Shown in pieces: positions 54,237 through 62,687 of a DNA stretch of 64,000 nucleotides. The DNA lies in contig NZ_JAKKOT010000007.1 of NCBI RefSeq assembly GCF_021739025.1, forward strand, positions 124,001-188,000, given 5' to 3'. The translations under genes were made by a program, and so were the position numbers. Position 1 is the stretch's first letter, and every line of letters begins with the position of its first letter. Under the pieces are notes generated by a model that was not told where the DNA came from, did no database searches, and saw only the letters and a list, made by a program, of their open reading frames with translations. The stretch comes from Gordonia liuliyuniae (GTDB lineage Bacteria > Actinomycetota > Actinomycetes > Mycobacteriales > Mycobacteriaceae).

Positions 54237-54926
54237 GTGAACAACGGGTCGAGTGCACGCCGAGGCCGCCCACCCAAGGGCTCGCCGCTGCTGTCCAAGC
54301 CCGCCATCGTGCAGGCCACGCTCCAGGTGATCGACGCCGAAGGGGTGGGCGGGGTCAGCATGCGCGCAGTCGCGAGGGTTCTCGGTGTCGACCCCAAGAG
54401 CCTCTACAACCACGTCGACGGCAAGGACGGGCTGTTGGATGCGGTGACCGAAGCGCTGCTGGGCGCACTCGATCTGCCGGATCCGACCGGTGACCTCGCG
54501 GCCGACCTGACGGCGATCACCTACGCGTTCCGCGATCGAGCGTTAGCGCAACCGGACGCCGCTGCACTAGTCCTGACCAGGCCGATGTTGTCGCTCGAGG
54601 GACTCGCACCCGTCGAAGCGGTATTGAGCGTCTTGCGAGCCGCAGGGTTCGATGCGCGGGAGGCGGTGCATCTCCTCCGCGTCGCCCTCGCGACGTTGAT
54701 CGGCACGCTGCTACGAGAGGTCGACGCGGGACCGACATTCGGGTCCGATGACGTCGCTGGCCGCACGGCCGTTCTGGAAGCCAGCGGTCTTCCGGCGGTC
54801 GCGGGCGCGGCGCCGTACCTGGCGACGTTCGACGCTCGGCGAGAGTTCGACTACGCGGTTGAGCTGTGCGTCGACGCGGTGCTTCGCCGAGTACCGCGCG
54901 CGGCCGATCCGACCAACGGCGACTAG
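54237..54926 (+). CDS. TetR/AcrR family transcriptional regulator
   Basis: A 229-residue regulator. The N-terminal HTH is IVQATLQVIDAEGVGGVSMRAVARVLGVDPKSLYNHVDGKDGLLD (about 23-68), and the C-terminal domain is of the tetracycline-repressor TetR_C type. The start is the GTG at 54237. Its end overlaps by 4 bp the convergent MBL-fold gene. A shared 15-bp motif suggests that it represses itself and the SnoaL-MBL operon. Confidence 0.9.
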   Translation: MNNGSSARRGRPPKGSPLLSKPAIVQATLQVIDAEGVGGVSMRAVARVLGVDPKSLYNHVDGKDGLLDAVTEALLGALDLPDPTGDLAADLTAITYAFRDRALAQPDAAALVLTRPMLSLEGLAPVEAVLSVLRAAGFDAREAVHLLRVALATLIGTLLREVDAGPTFGSDDVAGRTAVLEASGLPAVAGAAPYLATFDARREFDYAVELCVDAVLRRVPRAADPTNGD

Positions 54927-55741
54927 CCGCGTTGTCCCGACGACTCTCGCGCCGCCGCTAGAAGTGTCGGGTCGTGGGCGTTGACGATCTGTAGTCCAGG
55001 GTCGTTGGACGCCAACAGTTCTCGGAGCCGCTCATGATTTTCGCGGACTCTCGGCCAGTCGAAGGCGACGGTGCGCTCCATAGCGAGCAGTCCGAGCGGC
55101 GCCTTGCCGTGGCCGCCGATCTGGCCGGAGTGATAGAAGGAGTCGCCCGCGTGCAGGATCCAGCGACCGTGGCCGGCGTCGACGGCGATGGCAGCGTGTC
55201 CGCGACTGTGCCCGGGGAGCGCGAGCATGACGATGCCGTCGCCGATCTCGGTCAGCTCGGTGGCGCTCGCGAATCCGCGCCACTGATCACCGGCTGCGGG
55301 CTCGTGGCGCACCAACTCGGGGCGGTGGTCGCGCTGTGCCGGTAGGTACCGTGACTTCTCGGCGAACGTCCGCGGCGTGAGCGCGGCGGTCGCTTCGTCG
55401 CCGGTCAAGTGGATTCGCGCCCACGGGAAGTCGGCGATCCCGCCGACGTGGTCGGCGTCGAAATGGGTCAGGACGATGTCGCGGACGTCGTGTGGGTCGA
55501 ACCCACGGGCCTGAACCTGTCTGACTGCGGCTTCGGCTTCGTCGAACACCGGACGCACGACGAAGCGCGACGGACCGAACAGCTTGCCGGGTTCGCTTCC
55601 GTATCGCAGACCGAGACCGGTGTCGACGAGAGCCAGCCCGGTCGGCGTCTCGACCAACAGGACGTGGCAGACCAACCCGCCGGGTGTCGCGAGCGGGCGC
55701 ATGGTGCCGCAGTTGAGGTGGTGGACTTTCAGCGCCGTCAT
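54923..55741 (-). CDS. MBL-fold metallo-hydrolase
   Basis: A 272-residue metallo-beta-lactamase-fold protein. The zinc motif is THFDADHVGG (His93, Asp95, Asp97, His98), with a downstream GHSRGHAAI His and HAGDSFYHSG Asp. It probably hydrolyses an ester or lactone, as in quorum-quenching or detoxifying lactonases. It is translationally coupled to the SnoaL-like gene upstream (ATGA overlap at 55738-55741). Confidence 0.88.
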   Translation of the reverse strand: MTALKVHHLNCGTMRPLATPGGLVCHVLLVETPTGLALVDTGLGLRYGSEPGKLFGPSRFVVRPVFDEAEAAVRQVQARGFDPHDVRDIVLTHFDADHVGGIADFPWARIHLTGDEATAALTPRTFAEKSRYLPAQRDHRPELVRHEPAAGDQWRGFASATELTEIGDGIVMLALPGHSRGHAAIAVDAGHGRWILHAGDSFYHSGQIGGHGKAPLGLLAMERTVAFDWPRVRENHERLRELLASNDPGLQIVNAHDPTLLAAARESSGQRG

Positions 55742-56301
55742 CGCAGACCGTCCGGTGGTGTCGTGTCGGTCAGTCGCGGATCGGGTTCTGCGCCGGACAT
55801 GGCCAACGCGCCCTTGGCGACGCCGAGGAGGGTCGCCAGGTCTCGTGGGCTCTTCTTGTCCAATCCGCCAATGAGCTGCTTGAGGATCGTGAGCTGGTCG
55901 AAGTAGATCCGTTCGACGATCGGGTTCTCGTTGTGGTCAAACACGAAGTATGCGGTCATGCGGGTGCGGTGCCTGCTGCCGGTCGGCGGGATCGCGCCCA
56001 GCGGCCGCTTGTGGGTGCCGAGCAGCCAGAACTCGACGATCACCGAATCGTGGCTGTGACGGATGTCGATGATCTCGTGGTGTTGGTCGGGGAACGCGAC
56101 GCGCGTGGCGTTGTAATAGTCGCGCACCTCGTGATCGCCGTCGTGGACGATCATCTGGGCGATCAGCTCGTAGTGCGGGTGCGGGAACGTCGACAGGGTG
56201 GCGTCCCAGTCCTGCACGACCTCGTCGTGGAAGTGATCGAGCACAAGCTTCTCGCGGGCACGAAGGACGCCTTCGGGAGGGATGGTGAATCGGTCGGTCA
56301 T
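55738..56301 (-). CDS. SnoaL/NTF2-like protein
   Basis: A 187-residue protein with an NTF2-like cone: VVQDWDATLSTFPHPHYELIAQMIVHDG, HEIIDIRHSHDSVIVEFWLLGTH, MTAYFVFDHNENPIVERIYFD. It is similar to ester-cyclase or nuclear-transport-factor-2-like enzymes. The ATG at 56301 has AGGAG upstream. It is first in the operon with the MBL hydrolase. Confidence 0.82.
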   Translation of the reverse strand: MTDRFTIPPEGVLRAREKLVLDHFHDEVVQDWDATLSTFPHPHYELIAQMIVHDGDHEVRDYYNATRVAFPDQHHEIIDIRHSHDSVIVEFWLLGTHKRPLGAIPPTGSRHRTRMTAYFVFDHNENPIVERIYFDQLTILKQLIGGLDKKSPRDLATLLGVAKGALAMSGAEPDPRLTDTTPPDGLR

Positions 56302-56365
56302 CGCGGTACTCCTGGATCGAATCGGGGCTGTGATCGGGAGGGCGCGGTTGCATCGCAAGGAGTGA

Positions 56366-56408
56366 TCCGCGTCGTGGGTAGCAAGCGATACTATACCCAC
56401 GATGTGGA
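56366..56408 (-). promoter_or_regulatory. Operator/promoter of the SnoaL-MBL operon
   Basis: Two copies of TACCCAC-N3-GYGGA face away from each other (minus strand from 56380 down to 56366; plus strand 56394-56408). Together they form a 9-bp inverted repeat TCGTGGGTA/TACCCACGA (56372-56380 with 56394-56402) around a TATAGT -10-like box on the minus strand. The same motif precedes the TetR gene. Confidence 0.55.
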
Positions 56409-56542
56409 TTTAATGGGCGATCTCCACGACGCACAACGCGCGCCCTCGATCTGCCCGAAGGCTCACCCGATCGGCAGATGATCCGGAAGCGGTGCGGTGA
56501 GAGCGTTTGGCGGAGTGCGGGGCGTCGACGTGGGGAGCTCGC

Positions 56543-57166
56543 TCAGCCTCCGTAGGTGGTTTCGATGACCTGTGTGACTTCGGCTGTGATGACGGCGTCA
56601 CTGGAGGCGGTCTGGACGAACAGCGTCTCGTCGATTGACACTCGTGTTCCAGTCATCGTAAAGCGGTCGAGAATAGGGTCGTCGCCGCCGTGGATCTCGT
56701 ACAGGACTTTGAACGAGCGTCCTTCCAGAGTCGACATCGTGCCGGCGTAGGTAGGCGAGAGTGAGATGGTCACGTTGCACCCGGCGGAGCCGAAGCACTG
56801 CTTCTCCTCGGTCAGGACGTCGAGCGTGATGTCTGAAGCGGTCACGGGGATCGCTTCGGGCGTAGTCTCGTCGGCCACCGGCAGCGTCTCGTCCTCGATC
56901 GACGCCGAGGTTGTGGTTGGTTCGGTGCCGCTGGACCCGAACGCATACCCGATTCCTCCGCTGGCCCCCGCGATGAGCAAGGCGGCTATCGCGGCGAAGA
57001 CGATCCTCCGCCGTGACCTTCTCGGCGCCGGTTGTCCGCTGGTCGTGAACACGGGCGGTGGGCTGCCCGCGGGAGGTGGAGTTGCGAGGAATTGGGGTTG
57101 GGAGGGTTGCATCGGCGGTCCCACCGGGTTAGGGCCGGTCGGGTCGCCTGGCTGTAGGGGATTCAT
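56543..57166 (-). CDS. Membrane-anchored/secreted paralogue B
   Basis: A 207-residue protein. The N-terminal 50 residues are Pro-rich and cytoplasmic (MNPLQPGDPTGPNPVGPP), then RRSRRR and one membrane helix (IVFAAIAALLIAGASGGIGYAFG), an acidic linker, and the same Cys-pair domain (KQCFGSAGCNVTI) ending VIETTYGG as paralogue A. The start is the ATG at 57166 with GAGG upstream. This is the intact copy. The function is unknown; the architecture resembles extracytoplasmic DUF4352-type proteins of actinobacteria, which I cannot confirm. Confidence 0.72.
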   Translation of the reverse strand: MNPLQPGDPTGPNPVGPPMQPSQPQFLATPPPAGSPPPVFTTSGQPAPRRSRRRIVFAAIAALLIAGASGGIGYAFGSSGTEPTTTSASIEDETLPVADETTPEAIPVTASDITLDVLTEEKQCFGSAGCNVTISLSPTYAGTMSTLEGRSFKVLYEIHGGDDPILDRFTMTGTRVSIDETLFVQTASSDAVITAEVTQVIETTYGG

Positions 57167-57524
57167 TGGTTGACCTCGATTTTGTTTGTCTGCGTAGTCG
57201 GAATTTACGACTTCGGGGTGACAGAAGAGCGGCATCGGAGGTCGCTAGATTCTGATTATAGGCTGTCGAAGAATGAGAAATGCCTGATCAGCGTGATGTG
57301 GTTGTCCGTCGTACATATGAAATCGTGAACTTATCGTCGTTCGATTCCGATAGCTACCGTCGGACTGGATCGCGGTGGGGATAGTCGGACGACTACCACG
57401 AGAGCGGTATCTACTGGGTTGAACACCTGGGTCGCTGTATGACAGGGAGCGCCGTGACTGGTTCGGCGCTCCTCGGCAGGTCTCCACGGGTCCAGATGTC
57501 GTACCCGGATGCGACTATTCGTGC
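57167..57524. other. 358-bp gap upstream of paralogue B and NADAR genes
   Basis: It contains the block homologous to 53457-53630 (to about 57330) and beyond that about 190 bp with no gene or recognised site. It must hold the divergent promoters of paralogue B and the NADAR gene. Confidence 0.6.
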
Positions 57525-57998
57525 ATGACAGGCAGAGTCTCAGTCCAAGCAATCGAGTCGTTTCGTGGTCCGCACTTTTTCCTGTCGAACTTCTACGCGG
57601 TGGAGTTCACCGTGCCGGGTCTCGGAGTGGTCTCCACGTCCGAACACGCGTTTAACGCGTTGAAGTCGACTGATCCGGCGGAGCAGCAGTTTGTAGTCGC
57701 GGCGCCGACACCCGCGGAGGCGAAACGGCGCGGGCGTTCAATTCGACTGCGTGCCGACTGGGACACCGGCATTCGTGTCCGCGCGATGCAGGTAGTGCTC
57801 CAGCACAAGTTCGTCGCCGTCGACATGCGCAAGCTGCTGGCGGCGACGGACAGCGCACGACTCGTCGAGGGGAACACGTTTCACGACAACTTCTGGGGTG
57901 ACTGTCGATGTGGCGGTCCTCGCTGCTCGGAGTCTGGCGTGAACATGCTCGGGGAACTGCTAATGGCCGAGCGAGCAAGAGATGGGGAGTTCGGGTAG
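57525..57998 (+). CDS. NADAR family protein (YbiA-like)
   Basis: A 157-residue NADAR-domain protein. It shows SFRGPHFFLSNFYAVEF, the acidic residue in STSEHAFNALKS, and FHDNFWGDCRCGGPRC near the end. The family cleaves N-glycosidic bonds linked to ADP-ribose, includes riboflavin-intermediate N-glycosidases, and includes enzymes that remove ADP-ribose from guanine and counter DarT1-type toxins. No DarT gene is next to it here. The ATG is at 57525. Confidence 0.87.
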   Translation: MTGRVSVQAIESFRGPHFFLSNFYAVEFTVPGLGVVSTSEHAFNALKSTDPAEQQFVVAAPTPAEAKRRGRSIRLRADWDTGIRVRAMQVVLQHKFVAVDMRKLLAATDSARLVEGNTFHDNFWGDCRCGGPRCSESGVNMLGELLMAERARDGEFG

Positions 57999-58152
57999 CC
58001 GACGTAGACGGCTACGCGTAGCACTCGTGATCTCGCCCAGCGTCAACGTTGCTGTCGCGATCTGCACGCGCGCATCTCGGCCATGTACTCGGTTGTACTT
58101 GGCGATAGTCGTGGTTCATTTAAAGGCTGCCGCCTTACGCAGCGGTTCGAGG

Positions 58153-58641
58153 CTACGGTTCGGCGATTGTCGAGGCTGCGCGGGCACTGGCGATGATGGA
58201 GTCGACGTCCGCGTCGCTGAGCGCGTAGAGCGGGTCGAGGACCAACGCAGGCAGGCCGACTGAAGACGATGCTTCGGCGAGTGCTCCGCGGATGTAGCCG
58301 AGCGCGACTTCGACGCCCCAGCCATGGAGAAGATCTGCGAGCTCGACGTCGGTTGGCGGGTCTGGCCGTGTGAAGTCGAATCGGACCTCTATATCTTGAA
58401 CTGTGGTGAGCTGGTCGTCGTTCACGCGCGCGACGACGCGAAGGCTCACGGTCTGCACGTCCGGCGTGCCGCCGATGAGCACTCGTGCCGCGATGCGTGA
58501 GGAGGCCTCGTCCGCATCAGATCCGCTTGCGACAGTGACGAGAAACGGAGCATCGGAACTGTCGATGTCGGTCCACTTGCGCACGACAGCCCGCTGATGC
58601 CATCGCATCGAGGTGCTCGACAGTGCGTGCTTCAGGCTCAT
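58153..58641 (-). CDS. SecB-like chaperone of a putative TAC operon
   Basis: A 162-residue protein starting with the ATG at 58641, overlapping the stop of the HTH gene (ATGA). The pattern of beta strands (RIAARVLIGGTPDVQTVSLRVVARV) and the C-terminal part VALGYIRGALAEASSSVGLPALVLDPL resembles SecB (FPYAREXI-x-GXPXLXLXPV). In M. tuberculosis a SecB-like chaperone (Rv1957) is the third gene of the HigB1-HigA1 toxin-antitoxin-chaperone operon. Here it likewise follows a HigA-like gene. The assignment is by sequence pattern only. Confidence 0.6.
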   Translation of the reverse strand: MSLKHALSSTSMRWHQRAVVRKWTDIDSSDAPFLVTVASGSDADEASSRIAARVLIGGTPDVQTVSLRVVARVNDDQLTTVQDIEVRFDFTRPDPPTDVELADLLHGWGVEVALGYIRGALAEASSSVGLPALVLDPLYALSDADVDSIIASARAASTIAEP

Positions 58642-59027
58642 TGCGCGACGCGAGGCGGGTGTTGTCCCCACGTATCCGTGTCGGAGTACGTGGTCTGAAC
58701 TGTGCTGACCGGCGTATCGGTGGCCGGGCGGTGAACGTTGGCGTCGAGCGACACGAAGTGGTGGTAGCGGACGCCAACCGACGCAGCGTACCGACGGATC
58801 GTCGACAGCCTAGGGTCGTTCCCGAGCTGCTCGAACTGGCTGACCGCCGTCTTGTGCCGACCCCACGCGGCAGCGAGGTCGGCTTGCGTCAACCCGGCGG
58901 CAGTGCGGTGCGCGATAAGGGTTGCCAGGAACTCGGCGTCCTGTGCGGCAAGATGCTTTGCGAGATCCTCGGCAGCATCGAGGTCGGACTCGTCCACCAT
59001 CGCCATGGCATCATCGAAACTGGACAT
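58638..59027 (-). CDS. HigA-like HTH antitoxin
   Basis: A 129-residue protein with an acidic N-terminal helix region (1-33), an XRE-type HTH (AGLTQADLAAAWGRHKTAVSQFE, about 44-66) and a flexible C-terminal tail rich in Thr (about 95-129) that resembles the chaperone-addiction extension of TAC antitoxins. It should bind the operon promoter and the toxin. It overlaps the SecB-like gene by 4 bp and follows the toxin-like gene by 66 bp. Confidence 0.7.
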   Translation of the reverse strand: MSSFDDAMAMVDESDLDAAEDLAKHLAAQDAEFLATLIAHRTAAGLTQADLAAAWGRHKTAVSQFEQLGNDPRLSTIRRYAASVGVRYHHFVSLDANVHRPATDTPVSTVQTTYSDTDTWGQHPPRVAQ

Positions 59028-59093
59028 GGGTAGAGCTTAACCTCTACCGGGAGTGAGGGGAAGTCGTTCGGGCGGTCGCGTGATTACGCATGC

Positions 59094-59660
59094 TCATGGC
59101 GACATCCTGTGGTGGATGGCGGCGACATTAGCGTCGGACCTGGTGATGTAGGTGGTGGCGGACTTGTCCGCTTCGGCAATGTGGGCGTCCTGTTGTTCGG
59201 CCCAGTCTTCGGAGATCGATTGGTCGGGTTTGAACGCGGCGAGCGACCAGATGAGTGAACCTGGCCACGCGGTCGGGGCTGCGAAGTAGGCGCGGTGGTG
59301 TAGGCGCCAGACGTCGCAACCTTCTCGTGGCTGACGAAGTTCGCCGATCGGTTGGGTCGTACGGCCGCTGCCGACAGGAAACGACCATTCGTTTCCCTGT
59401 ACCGCGCTGTTGTCTGGGCCTTCGATCTGGTCGACCCTGGCCTTCTCCACGAGCCGAAGCAGGTCGGCCTTCGTCGAGTGAAGCGCGCGAAGCCGAATGA
59501 GAGTCTGTGACTCGTTCAGGCGGGGAGCCGACGGGTCATCGAGGAAGTCCCACAGCCGACGGACGTACGAGTCGCATGAGGCGATCCACTCGGGCGTCGT
59601 GTGGCTGTCAGCCCTCCCTCCGACCGCGGCTCGCCATGCACTCGTGTCGTCGGTGTTCAT
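59094..59660 (-). CDS. Possible HigB/RelE-type toxin
   Basis: A 188-residue protein. Its C-terminal half has the pattern of RelE/HigB toxins: GELRQPREGCDVWRLHHRAYF, a hydrophobic strand LIWSLAAFKPDQ, and WAEQQDAHIAEADKSA. The N-terminal 90 residues are an extra helical part, so it is longer than typical HigB (about 100-125). I start at the ATG at 59660, five bases after GAGGAGG; an ATG one codon earlier is closer to that site. The position before the HTH and SecB-like genes fits a toxin-antitoxin-chaperone operon. Confidence 0.5.
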   Translation of the reverse strand: MNTDDTSAWRAAVGGRADSHTTPEWIASCDSYVRRLWDFLDDPSAPRLNESQTLIRLRALHSTKADLLRLVEKARVDQIEGPDNSAVQGNEWSFPVGSGRTTQPIGELRQPREGCDVWRLHHRAYFAAPTAWPGSLIWSLAAFKPDQSISEDWAEQQDAHIAEADKSATTYITRSDANVAAIHHRMSP

Positions 59661-60026
59661 CATGGCCTCCTCGTTCGATCAACCCGTTGCCAAGGGAAGG
59701 CGACACGGACGTCACGAACGTTCTCATCGAATTGGGTGGAGTGTATGAGCCAGGACCGACAATCCGGCGCGCGCGGAACGAGTGTTCAACGGACACGAAC
59801 TCCAGTTCCGCGAAGCACGTTCTCCGTTGTCGTCATCGACTCCAGACGGATGGTCCACATACAGTTCGACGCGCGTCCTGCGAGGTCGGTGAGTAGACGT
59901 GCCTCACGATGTGGGACGGTCCGGTTGTCGTCACGACCGGTCGACCACGACACATTCACGAGGCGCCACGTGGATTCGCGTGGCACGACTCGTTCGCTGA
60001 CGCAGGTTCTGTGTCGAGGAAGTCGA
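59661..60026. other. 366-bp gap upstream of the toxin-like gene
   Basis: No convincing gene is seen; plus-strand ORFs here are long shadows without a ribosome site. It must include the promoter of the toxin-antitoxin-chaperone operon. A GAACGTTC palindrome sits at 59716-59723. Confidence 0.5.
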
Positions 60027-61685
60027 TCAACGACAGTCGGGCGTGCCAGGCCGTGTTCGGCTGTACACGTCCGCCATGACGGTGACCTTTTGGTCGCTGA
60101 CAGCTCGATCGATGCACGCCTGCGCACGTTCACGGAGGCCGTCTGTGATGCGTGTCATGCCGAACTGCTGGTACATGGCACGCGTCAGGTGTTCGACGTC
60201 GAGCTGTGCGTCTTCGAGGCAGTAGAGGAGCGCGTTCACGATCTCCTCGGGCGGGATCTCGGAGGCGGGGCGCTTTCGCTCGTCAGGGGCCGGTCGCCTG
60301 AACGACGCCCACGTATGCGGGTCTTTGTCGTCGGGCCAGACGAAAGCGCCGAGATCACCTCGCCGGATCTGGTGGCGAGGCACCAGCATTCGGACGAAGT
60401 CTGTTTGGTTGGCACGCGCTCGGCCGTAGTTGAATCGTCGAACGAGGCGTGCGCACAGCTGATCGAGATGGATCGGTCCCTCCACCCGTACTGTCTCTTC
60501 GAGCGCGCTCCGAATCTTGGCTCTGAGCGGGCTCGATTGATGCATCATCAGTTCGTCTCGCGACCCCAGCGGTGTGTCTTCGACCGACACATACGGGCTT
60601 GGTGTCACCTCCGCTGGCCCGCTGTCGAGGAGACGGACGGGACTGGGCGGCAGATCCGCAACGACGGCGGAGGCAACGCGCAGCGACTGCCGACGTTCTG
60701 GCCGCGCCTCGACGATCGGCACAGTGCTCGCCGGGACGAGGACTTCGTCGAGAGAGGTGGGCTCAGGCGCGGGCTCGTGGCTCACCTCAGGGCCGTCGGC
60801 CGTGGCGACCTCTAAGGTCGGCTCGTCGCGTTCGGCCACGGCCTCCCGGGCGATCCGTTCGGCTTCGGCCGCGGCCACCGCGTCGGCGATGGTCTGCACA
60901 TTGCCCTCGCGATCATTGATCCACGATGGAAGCCACACGCGAACGACTTCGTCCCAGCCCATCATCGACTCCAACAGACTTGGCATCACATCACGATCGG
61001 TGACCGTGGCACGACTGCGCCAGCGTGGGCCGTCGAGCATGACCGCGATCTGCCACGTCGGGGAACTCGGCGCCTTGACCGCGATGTCGACGCAGAACTC
61101 CGACATCCCGAACGCCGGTTGCACGTCGAGTCCAGCGGAGCGCAACGCTTCGGCGATATCGGTTTCGACCATGTTGGTCTGCCGGGAACTGGAAGGAGTC
61201 GCCGACCCGTTGCCGGCGATCGCTGCTTCCATATAGCCCCGAAGGTGTGCCAGGCCGACCGCGGAGGTGCGGTTCAGGTCGATGTCGGACGGGTCGAACG
61301 AACTGAACATCACCACCTTCCGCTTGGCACGGGTGACCGCGACATTGAGGCGCTTCTCGCCGCCGGAACGACTCAGCGGACCGAAGTTGAGCGGCAGCTG
61401 GTCCTTTCCGGTGGGTTTCGACAACGCCGTCGAGAACAGGATCACGTCGCGTTCGTCGCCCTGGACGTTCTCCAGGTTCTTCACGAACAGTCCGTCTTCG
61501 ACGTCGGGTGACAGCAACTCGCGGACTCGCGAGTCAATGCTGGCCTCGAGAAGGTTGAGAACCAGGTCCTGTTGCTGGCGGTTGAACGTCACAACTCCGA
61601 TGCTGCGGTCGTCTCGTTGGACGAGTCGCTCGACCTCACTGGCAATCTGGCTAACGAGTCGCGAGATCAGTGACCCGAGTACCAA
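60027..61685 (-). pseudogene. Beheaded SF1 helicase-nuclease (DUF4011/DUF3320 type)
   Basis: A 552-residue frame starting only at a TTG (61685) inside the 3' end of the HNH gene. It retains the C-terminal helicase motifs (VVTFNRQQQ; ENVQGDERDVILFSTA; FGPLSRSGGEKRLNVAVTRAK), a Vsr-like nuclease domain (about 170-270: AFGMSEFCVDIAVK, VMLDGPRWRSR, TDRDVMPSLLESMMGW, VRVWLPSWI), a Pro/Glu-rich linker and a DUF3320 domain with the C-terminal EEIVNALLYCLEDAQ. Full relatives run to well over 1000 residues with Walker A in the missing N-terminal part. It therefore lacks ATPase ability, though the nuclease domain may still be made. Confidence 0.75.
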
Positions 61686-62578
61686 ACGCAGTCGGCACGG
61701 TGGCGGCCGAGTGCCTCCTGATCCGGGTGCTGGGACTTATTGTCGGGGAGCGAGATCTTCGTTCCGGCCAGGTCCCGGTATGTGGAGGATCCAAGTTCAG
61801 GGGACACGATGATGCGGTAGTCATGGCCGATCGTCAACTGGTGGAGATCGAACAGTGTGTGGATGTCGGCGCGGAGTAGCAGTCCGTTCTGGACGTGGTC
61901 GGTCCTGCCGCCCCGAAAGGGGTCGATATGTGCGGCTTCGAGCGCGCCGACCGCATCGGAGCGTGTCACTGCGCATTCTTCGTGGTAGGCGGCGAGGAGT
62001 GCGTTCCGGAACTTCTTAGATCCACGTCGGTTCGCAATGGAACGTTTGATGAACTCTCGCGTGTCTTCGTCAGGTTGCGCATCGTACGGCGTCACGTCGT
62101 CGAGCGGACTCGGACTCCAATTCGTCGTGAAATCTATGTCCACGCCTCGCTCGGCGCCTGGTTGATACAGCCCACGAAGCCTGGCGATCTTGTCCTTCTC
62201 CACGATCGGGTTTCCACCTGCGGGCGGAGCCAGCCTCTTGTCGATCAGCTGCTCGACCTCGCTCCATGACGGCTTCCATTCAGGGCTGGAAGCGAGGGGT
62301 TCGAATGCGAACCGATGGGTGTAACTGGCGGTATCGACATTGAACCAACGTGCTTTGGTAAGGGACGGGTCGGACAGGGGCCGGAGAGCTTGAGTGACTC
62401 GACCCCACCCGTGTAGGCCGGAAACCGACTTGGTCCCGGTTACCCAAAAGAAGACGTCGTCGCCCGGCTCCATCTTTCGAAAGGTCGAGTACGTCAGAAT
62501 GTCCCAGAACCCGTCTTCCATCGCGAATCTCGCGTGCTCCGGGGTTGCGTTGTCGACTTTGACGATCCATCCAGTCAC
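61667..62578 (-). CDS. EVE/PUA-HNH endonuclease (modification-dependent restriction type)
   Basis: A 303-residue protein. The N-terminal EVE-like (PUA superfamily) domain (about 1-115: WIVKVDNATPEHARFAMEDGFWD, PGDDVFFWVTG) normally reads modified cytosine. The C-terminal HNH nuclease (about 190-265) has CAVTRSDAVGALEAAHIDPF, NGLLLRADIHTLFD with His217, Asn231 and His240. The layout is like VcaM4I-type EVE-HNH enzymes that cut modified phage DNA. The start is the GTG at 62578. Its end overlaps the truncated helicase frame by 19 bp. Confidence 0.8.
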   Translation of the reverse strand: MTGWIVKVDNATPEHARFAMEDGFWDILTYSTFRKMEPGDDVFFWVTGTKSVSGLHGWGRVTQALRPLSDPSLTKARWFNVDTASYTHRFAFEPLASSPEWKPSWSEVEQLIDKRLAPPAGGNPIVEKDKIARLRGLYQPGAERGVDIDFTTNWSPSPLDDVTPYDAQPDEDTREFIKRSIANRRGSKKFRNALLAAYHEECAVTRSDAVGALEAAHIDPFRGGRTDHVQNGLLLRADIHTLFDLHQLTIGHDYRIIVSPELGSSTYRDLAGTKISLPDNKSQHPDQEALGRHRADCVWYSGH

Positions 62579-62687
62579 TTGCAGGCATGCCTATTCCAGG
62601 TTCGCTCCGGGTGGAGGCGTGTCCTGTACGGAAGCCTGTCGGGCCGTGCTTGTTCGTCGGTGTTTTGTTTAGTTGTGCGTCCGGGTG

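Noticed and set aside
59601-60815. 404-codon plus-strand ORF opposite the toxin-like and helicase genes
   Set aside because: No ribosome site or recognised domain; the minus-strand genes explain the region.
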